Source of the DNA: Actinoalloteichus hymeniacidonis
GTDB lineage: Bacteria; Actinomycetota; Actinomycetes; Mycobacteriales; Pseudonocardiaceae
Length of the DNA stretch: 64,000 nucleotides
Reading direction: 5' to 3'
Assembly (NCBI RefSeq): GCF_014203365.1
Contig: NZ_JACHIS010000001.1
Span: 1,426,001-1,490,000 of the forward strand
A program made the position numbers and the translations under genes. The notes beneath the pieces are model-generated. The model did no database searches and was not told the origin of the DNA. It saw only the letters and a list, made by a program, of their open reading frames with translations. This document shows positions 58,971 through 64,000 of this stretch, piece after piece; position 1 is the first letter of the stretch, and every line of letters starts with the position of its first letter.

Positions 58971-60236
58971 TCAGCCTGCGAGGACCTCGCCGATCGCGTC
59001 GATACCGGAATCCAACTCCGCCTCGGTGATCACCAGCGGCGGAGCGATGCGCAAGGTCGTGTCCTGGGTTTCCTTGCACAGCACGCCTCGATCGAGCAGT
59101 GCGGCGGTGGCCTCCCGCCCGGTCGGGCCCTCGGGAGCGATCTCCACCCCCGCCCACAGCCCGCGCCCTCGGACCGAGGTGACACCGTGGCCGATCAGTT
59201 CGGCCAGGCGTCGGTGCAGATGGTCGCCCAGTTCCCTGGAGCGCTGTTGGAACTCGCCGGTGGCCAGCAATCGGATGACCGCCCGCCCGACGGCGCAGGC
59301 CAACGGGTTGCCGCCGAAGGTCGAACCGTGCTCGCCGGGGCGAAGGACTCCGAGGACCTCTCGACTGCCGACCACGGCCGAGACCGGCACGATTCCGCCG
59401 CCCAAGGCCTTGCCGAGGGTGTAGAGATCGGCTCGCACGCCATCGGCGGCGCTGGCCAGCAGCTCACCCGTCCTGGCAAGCCCGGACTGGATCTCATCGG
59501 CGATCAGCAACACCTGGTTGGCATCGCAGAGCGCGCGAAGCTCCGCCAGGTAGCCCGCTGGGGGGACCACCACACCGGCCTCGCCCTGGATCGGTTCCAC
59601 GAGCACGGCGGCGGTGCGGTCGGTGATCGCCTCGCCGACGGCCTGCGCCGAGCCGTAGTCCACCACGACGAAACCCGGGGTGAACGGACCGAAGTCGGCC
59701 CGTGCGGTCGGGTCGGTGGAGAAGGAGACGATGGTGGTCGTGCGGCCGTGGAAGTTCGATCCGGCGACGATGATCTCGGCTCGGCCGTCGGGAACCCCCT
59801 TGACCTGGTAGGCCCATTTCCTGGCCACCTTGATGGCTGATTCCACGGCCTCGGCGCCGGAATTCATCGGCAGCACCAGTTCCGTCTCGGTGAGCTCGGC
59901 CAGTTCCCGGCAGAACAGGCCGAGCTGATCGTGATGGAAGGCCCGGCTCGTCAGCGTCACCCTGCCCAGTTGCTCGACGGCCGCCGCGACGAGATCCGGA
60001 TGCCGATGGCCGAAGTTCAGTGCCGAGTAGCCCGCGAGCAGATCGAGGTAGCGCCTGCCGTGCACGTCGGTGACCCATGCGCCCGCCGCGTCGGCGATGA
60101 CCACCGGAAGCGGATGGTAGTTGTGCGTACTCCACTGCTCGTCGAGTGCGATGTACTCGTTCGCCGACAGCGGCCCGACCGTCCCGTCGCTCGCCGATGC
60201 CGTGATCGCATTCCTGGTGCTCGCCGTCATGGCCAT
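58971..60236 (-). CDS. rocD: Ornithine aminotransferase
   Basis: A 421-residue PLP-dependent class III aminotransferase. The PLP lysine is in LYTLGKALGGG; LIADEIQSG holds the PLP Asp, and GHRHPDLVAA and STFGGNPLACAV are conserved. It converts ornithine and 2-oxoglutarate to glutamate semialdehyde and glutamate. Start ATG 60236 (or 60230). It stands alone here, without arginase or dimethylarginine hydrolase genes alongside. Confidence 0.9.
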   Translation of the reverse strand: MAMTASTRNAITASASDGTVGPLSANEYIALDEQWSTHNYHPLPVVIADAAGAWVTDVHGRRYLDLLAGYSALNFGHRHPDLVAAAVEQLGRVTLTSRAFHHDQLGLFCRELAELTETELVLPMNSGAEAVESAIKVARKWAYQVKGVPDGRAEIIVAGSNFHGRTTTIVSFSTDPTARADFGPFTPGFVVVDYGSAQAVGEAITDRTAAVLVEPIQGEAGVVVPPAGYLAELRALCDANQVLLIADEIQSGLARTGELLASAADGVRADLYTLGKALGGGIVPVSAVVGSREVLGVLRPGEHGSTFGGNPLACAVGRAVIRLLATGEFQQRSRELGDHLHRRLAELIGHGVTSVRGRGLWAGVEIAPEGPTGREATAALLDRGVLCKETQDTTLRIAPPLVITEAELDSGIDAIGEVLAG

Positions 60237-60685
60237 CAGGCTAGAGGCACTCCACCGTCATTTCAGTGGGCGGATCCGGCTTATCGGCTGCGATTCATTG
60301 CGCGTAACAGAGCCGAGGCGGCGGTTTATTGTGATGGACTCTCGTGTTCCGGGAGCCGGCGGACCGCCGTGAATCCGCGCGCGGGTCGATGTCGAGATTC
60401 GATCTTCGGCGGCGGTGATCGGTGCAGTCCGGCCCTCTCGCGGTGATCGACACGCGATGAACGCGGCTCGGAATCTCTCAGCCTTTCCGACGAGAGCCTG
60501 GTCGGGTAGCGGCCATCCGGGGGTCGAATTATTGCGGTGGAGTTACGCATCGTCGCGGAATCCACTGTGTATCCCCGCTCTGCCGAGTGGATCTTCGGCC
60601 AGATGGTCATACCTGGCAACGGAAACTTCCTCCCCGAATGCACGCATGGTACGTAGTGATCTCACGTACTTACTGGGAGGTAACT
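60237..60685. other. Intergenic region upstream of the SGNH hydrolase gene
   Basis: About 450 bases with no convincing gene. The right end contains a near-palindrome (listed separately) and probably the hydrolase promoter. Confidence 0.4.
60649..60669. promoter_or_regulatory. Palindromic element upstream of the SGNH hydrolase gene
   Basis: Outer arms GTACGT (60649-60654) and ACGTAC (60664-60669) enclose AGTGATCTC, which contains part of a GTGA/TCAC dyad. It ends 16 bases before the GTG at 60686 and overlaps the likely promoter. Operator role is inferred. Confidence 0.4.
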
Positions 60686-61504
60686 GTGCGCCCTGCCCGC
60701 ATAGCCTGCGCATTCGCCGGAACATTGATGGCCCTCACCCTCGGCGCACCGGCCGCCTTGGCCGACTCGGACCCCGTCGACTACGTCGCCCTCGGCGATT
60801 CCTATGCCTCCGGCACGGGAATCGGCAACTATCACCCGGATAGTGGGGGCTGCCAACGCAGTCCGGGCGCCTACCCAGAGCTATGGGCGGCCGCCAACGA
60901 CGTCTCCTCCTTCACGTTCGCGGCCTGCTCCGGCGCGGTCACCGATGACGTGCTCGCCAACCAGCTCGGCGGGCTCAACGCCGACACCGACCTGGTGAGC
61001 CTGTCCATCGGCGGCAACGACGCGGGATTCGTCGAGGTCATCAGCACCTGCACGCTCCTGACCACCGAGGCCTGCCAGTCGGCGGTCAACCGGGCGAACA
61101 CCTTCATCGAGACCGAGCTGCCCACCAAGCTGGACAACACCTACGGGGCCATCGGCGCGGCCGCCCCCAACGCCCAGGTCGTCGTGCTCGGCTACCCGAG
61201 GCTCTACGAACTCGGCGGCAACTGCGTCATCTCCGAGACCAAGCGGACGATGCTGAACGAGACCGCCGACCTGCTCTCCGACGTCACCGCCGCCCGGGTC
61301 AGCGCGGCCGGATACTCCTATGTCGACGTACGCGACACCTTCGCGGGCCGGGGAGTCTGCTCCGCCAGCCCGTGGATCAACGGCATCTACTGGCCGATCG
61401 GTGAGTCCTTCCACCCCAACGCCGCAGGCCACACCAACGCCTACCTGCCCGCGTTCAGCGCGGCGGCGCCGACCTCCTCCACCGCCGTCCTCGCGGCGGG
61501 CTGA
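60686..61504 (+). CDS. Secreted SGNH/GDSL-family esterase or lipase
   Basis: A 272-residue secreted hydrolase. The signal peptide is RPARIACAFAGTLMALTLGAP with ALA cleavage. The SGNH blocks are YVALGDSYASGTG (nucleophile Ser), SIGGNDAGFV (Asn) and GESFHPNAAGH (His). The six Cys probably form three disulfides as in Streptomyces lipases of this type. GTG 60686 has GGGAGG 5 bases upstream; the longer frame is upstream promoter sequence. Substrate unknown (lipids or acetylated sugars). Confidence 0.9.
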   Translation: MRPARIACAFAGTLMALTLGAPAALADSDPVDYVALGDSYASGTGIGNYHPDSGGCQRSPGAYPELWAAANDVSSFTFAACSGAVTDDVLANQLGGLNADTDLVSLSIGGNDAGFVEVISTCTLLTTEACQSAVNRANTFIETELPTKLDNTYGAIGAAAPNAQVVVLGYPRLYELGGNCVISETKRTMLNETADLLSDVTAARVSAAGYSYVDVRDTFAGRGVCSASPWINGIYWPIGESFHPNAAGHTNAYLPAFSAAAPTSSTAVLAAG

Positions 61505-61529
61505 GTAGCCCGACCGCGAGCAGCGAACC

Positions 61530-61581
61530 CTGATCACCCTCGCCGAGGACTTCCGCGCTAGACCTCGGCGAGGGTGATCAG
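61530..61581. terminator. Perfect 19-bp bidirectional terminator overlapping a coding end
   Basis: CTGATCACCCTCGCCGAGG (61530-61548) and its exact reverse complement (61563-61581) enclose a 14-base loop. The right arm is made of the last codons of the minus-strand LuxR gene (LITLAEV), whose stop lies in the loop, so one hairpin ends both convergent genes. Confidence 0.85.
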
Positions 61582-62208
61582 TCCATCCTGCAGGGCTCGC
61601 GCCAGCAGGTCGGCCTTCGTGGAGGCGGTCCGGCCCGCGTGCTCGTACTTGAACCGGATGCGTTCGAGGTAGGAACTCACCGTCCTGGCGGAGAGCCCGA
61701 GTTCCTCGGCCACCGTGGACTTGGACGGGCAACGCAGCCAGGTGCGCAGCACATCGACCTCGCGGGGCGACAGCAGCGGTGGCGGCGGGGATGGCAGCGG
61801 CGTCGCATTCGAGCCACGAGCAGCCAGCCGCGTCGCATTCACCAGTTGGCTCCTGGTCACTCGGCGGGGCAGGCACCGCACCGCGCCCGAACCGGCCTCG
61901 TTCCACGGCCAGTTACCCGCATGGAGCAGGACCTGCCGACCGGATTGGGTCAGCTTGCGTACCTGCGCGGCCCGCATCACCGGGTCGCCCTGCTGGACGC
62001 CGTACAACACCACCTCGGCATCCAAGCCGGGGCGAGTCCACGCGACGGCGGGATCCGCCCCACCGGCGACCACCGAGATCCAGGGACTGGCCAGTTGGTA
62101 CCAGGCGGCGAAACCCGCGCTCACCGCAGGCTCGTCATGGACGATCACCACGGTGATGACAGCACTCTTGTTGACCACACTCTTGTTGACCACGGCAGTC
62201 TCGGACAT
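61558..62208 (-). CDS. LuxR-family regulator with degenerate receiver
   Basis: A 216-residue protein. Residues 15-125 look like a receiver fold but the phosphorylation site is lost: the strand VVLYGVQQGDP has Gly where the phospho-Asp belongs and the HDEP acidic patch is partial. The C-terminal HTH is intact (LSPREVDVLRTWLRCPSKSTVAEELGLSARTVSSYLERIRFKY). It is therefore likely phosphorylation-independent. The N-terminus repeats VNKS twice through a 15-base direct repeat. ATG 62208 follows GGGAGG. Targets unknown. Confidence 0.83.
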   Translation of the reverse strand: MSETAVVNKSVVNKSAVITVVIVHDEPAVSAGFAAWYQLASPWISVVAGGADPAVAWTRPGLDAEVVLYGVQQGDPVMRAAQVRKLTQSGRQVLLHAGNWPWNEAGSGAVRCLPRRVTRSQLVNATRLAARGSNATPLPSPPPPLLSPREVDVLRTWLRCPSKSTVAEELGLSARTVSSYLERIRFKYEHAGRTASTKADLLARALQDGLITLAEV

Positions 62209-62388
62209 GCACGCCTCCCAGCCCTAGCACCTCCAGGCCACCGCTTCCATGCGTCTCCCCCGAGGCGGTAGCCGAATCCGGCAGCGCACCGGATATGTCG
62301 ACGATGCTAGGAAGCGACGGTTAATAAATGGCTGGTGCTGTGTGGTCGCGGGTACAGGACGAGTTCGGCTGCACCGCCGGAAATCGGT

Positions 62389-63192
62389 TCAGTCCTGCAC
62401 GGTCACCGAGACCGAATGCCCGTCGAAGCTCAGGTGGCCCGCGACCGCACCGGCCTCGGGCAGCGGCTCCGGAATGCTCCAGGCGATGTCCTCGATGTTG
62501 TCGATCCCCTCCGGGGTTCCCTTGAGGTGGTAGTACACCGAGGCGCCCTTGTACGGGCACCGCGACGTGGCATCCGAGGGCGTGAGCAGCTCGACGGCGA
62601 CGTCGTCGACGGGCAGGTACCAGCGCACCGGCAAGCCGGTCTCGAAGAGCGCCACGGCATTCCGGCTGTCGCCGACCACCGTCCCATCGATCCGGACGAT
62701 CACCCGCCTGCCGGAACGACGGGTGTCGACGCGGTGGAAGGGGTCACGCGGATGGCCCACCAGCCGCTCGTCCTCCTCGAACCAGGCATCCATCCGTTCC
62801 TGATAGAACGCCACCAGCCCCCGGAGATCGGGGGAGCCCGGCAGCGGCTCCGGATACGACCAGGCGGCATCGTGGACCGTCCGACCATTGAGGCTCAGAT
62901 GCCAGTACCGGGCGTCGCCCTTGTAGGGGCAATGCGTGCGGCTGTCGCTCTCGATGAGAACGCCGGGGCGGACATCGGCCAACGGCAGGTACCACTGCGG
63001 GAGCAACCGGGTCTCGTGCACCATCGTGGCGCGCACGGTGTCCACGATGATCTCGCCCGCGAACTCGCCGCGGATTCGGCGATCCAGGCCGTACAGGTAG
63101 ATCACGCTGGCGGGCGCGGCCGCAGCCAGATCGAAGTTCAAGGTGCCCGCGAGCGGCTTCGCGAATGGCCCGTTGCCCATGGTCAGTGACAT
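62389..63192 (-). CDS. Tandem DUF427 protein
   Basis: A 267-residue cytoplasmic protein made of two DUF427 copies. The repeats are marked by ESDSRTHCPYKGDARYWHL and TPSDATSRCPYKGASVYYHL, each followed by AAWSYPEPLP or IAWSIPEPLP. DUF427 is widespread, with unknown function. Start ATG 63192 or 63180; the ribosome-binding site is weak. It lies 59 bases after the peroxiredoxin gene on the same strand, suggesting joint transcription. Confidence 0.85.
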   Translation of the reverse strand: MSLTMGNGPFAKPLAGTLNFDLAAAAPASVIYLYGLDRRIRGEFAGEIIVDTVRATMVHETRLLPQWYLPLADVRPGVLIESDSRTHCPYKGDARYWHLSLNGRTVHDAAWSYPEPLPGSPDLRGLVAFYQERMDAWFEEDERLVGHPRDPFHRVDTRRSGRRVIVRIDGTVVGDSRNAVALFETGLPVRWYLPVDDVAVELLTPSDATSRCPYKGASVYYHLKGTPEGIDNIEDIAWSIPEPLPEAGAVAGHLSFDGHSVSVTVQD

Positions 63193-63251
63193 GGATCGAC
63201 GATAGTGTCCGGCCGGGGGTTTCGTCAGGACGAAACCCATCGGGAATGCGC

Positions 63252-63728
63252 TCAGGTCTCGGTGGCCTCGGTATCGCGGTTGCGAGTCCGCAACGCCTCC
63301 AATGCCTTGTCGGCATGCACCGACATCCGAACCTCGCTCTTGATCACGGCGAGCACCCGTCGGTCCGTGTCGATGACGAAGGTATGCCGCTTGATGTCCA
63401 ACGGACCGAAGCGGCGGCGAACTCCGAAGAGCCGGGCGACCTCCCCGTCGGCATCCGACAGCAGCGGATAGTCGAAGGTGTGTTTGGCGGTGAACTCCTG
63501 TTGCCTGCTCACCGAGTCGCCGCTGATGCCGACCCGGACCGCGCCCTGCGCACCGAACTCCGCCGCGAGATCACGGAAGTGACAGGCCTCGGCGGTGCAG
63601 CCGACCGACATCGCGGCGGGGTAGAAGAACAGCACCACCGGGCCGGACTCCAGTAACCCCGTCAGACTCCGGGGATTGTCCTGCTCGTCGGGAAGAGTGA
63701 AATCGGGGACGACGTCTCCGGTCTGCAC
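63252..63728 (-). CDS. Peroxiredoxin (AhpC/TSA, BCP-like)
   Basis: A 158-residue thiol peroxidase. The peroxidatic Cys is in VGCTAEACHFRD with a second Cys four residues on, the 1-Cys/atypical 2-Cys BCP pattern, and FFYPAAMSVGCTAE replaces the usual TPG(C) entry with SVGC. It reduces peroxides in the cytoplasm. GTG start at 63728; ribosome-binding site weak. Confidence 0.88.
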   Translation of the reverse strand: MQTGDVVPDFTLPDEQDNPRSLTGLLESGPVVLFFYPAAMSVGCTAEACHFRDLAAEFGAQGAVRVGISGDSVSRQQEFTAKHTFDYPLLSDADGEVARLFGVRRRFGPLDIKRHTFVIDTDRRVLAVIKSEVRMSVHADKALEALRTRNRDTEATET

Positions 63729-64000
63729 CAGCGCACTCGCTTCCGGTCGGTGGTGGCGGGCGGCGGACGTCGTCGGCGCCGATACGTTGCGTACCGACGG
63801 CGATCGCCGAGGCCCTCGCGGTGCAGGCTCGCCTGCAAATCACTCGCGCGATCTCATCGCGTTTCCCGCCTGCGGATCGGCGAACCTGCGCCCCGCATCG
63901 TAGACCGATCAAGGAACCATCGGTAGGGCACGCCCCAAATCGTCACCCGAATGGGAGTCCGACGCGAAGCGGAATCCGGAATGTCGATCGCGTGCCGTGA
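63729..64000. other. Terminal 272 bases, no gene recognised
   Basis: No supported ORF. It may hold the promoter of the peroxiredoxin gene. Confidence 0.4.

Overview
The window is about 70% G+C with strong third-position GC bias, many GTG starts, 4-base stop/start overlaps and a coproporphyrin-type haem gene set. All of this fits a filamentous actinobacterium. The gene content and the fadB-fadA / rnd / response regulator / DUF3000 / hemE order suggest a member of the Pseudonocardiales or a relative; the genus cannot be fixed from the sequence alone.

Positions 1-21602 hold a plant cell-wall (pectin/rhamnogalacturonan-type) utilisation locus. It contains an L-rhamnulose kinase, three paralogous lipoprotein sugar-binding proteins (one broken by a one-base frameshift), one pair of ABC permeases with a YesL-like membrane protein, a DUF2264 six-hairpin glycosidase-like protein, a GH43 enzyme, two divergent secreted pectate lyases, two Gfo/Idh/MocA oxidoreductases, an SDR and an enolase-superfamily (mandelate racemase type) enzyme. 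LacI-family-type palindromes of the GGAAAGCGCTTTCC kind lie between the two pectate lyases and between the transporter operon and the oxidoreductase genes, so one regulator outside the window probably controls both halves. No transport ATPase or regulator gene is present here. A small overlapping gene pair (11921-12971) that looks like a toxin-domain protein with a partner interrupts the locus.

Positions 21603-41303 are mostly housekeeping: a lipoprotein penicillin-binding protein, the fadBA beta-oxidation operon with two tandem palindromic operators, ribonuclease D, an orphan NarL-type regulator, DUF3000, the hemE-cgoX-chdC haem operon, msrB, and a stand-alone LigD-type polymerase. Inside this backbone sits a compact module (28481-31707): a CPBP membrane protease gene and a lipoprotein peptidase gene, each behind an almost identical MerR-type promoter with a 19-base spacer and no room for a leader, followed by a MerR-family regulator gene.

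Positions 41304-50698 carry a six-gene Mrp Na+/H+ antiporter operon preceded by a short ORF and an attenuator-like hairpin, a GIDE-domain membrane protein, a histidyl-tRNA synthetase of unusual subfamily, and a 31-residue peptide with eight cysteines in two near-identical CGCCxGC blocks.

Positions 50795-64000 contain a secreted alpha/beta-hydrolase homologue whose nucleophile serine is replaced by glycine, an ATP-dependent DNA ligase, a six-gene Asp23/Gls24 envelope-stress operon, a RibD-type reductase, a ZapE/AFG1-like ATPase, ornithine aminotransferase, a secreted SGNH hydrolase, a LuxR regulator with a degenerate receiver, a tandem DUF427 protein and a peroxiredoxin. Several convergent gene pairs are separated by long perfect hairpins that serve both strands.

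The most notable items are the MerR mini-regulon, the eight-cysteine micro-protein, the catalytically altered hydrolase, the three-receptor/one-permease arrangement with shared operators, and the toxin/immunity-like pair.
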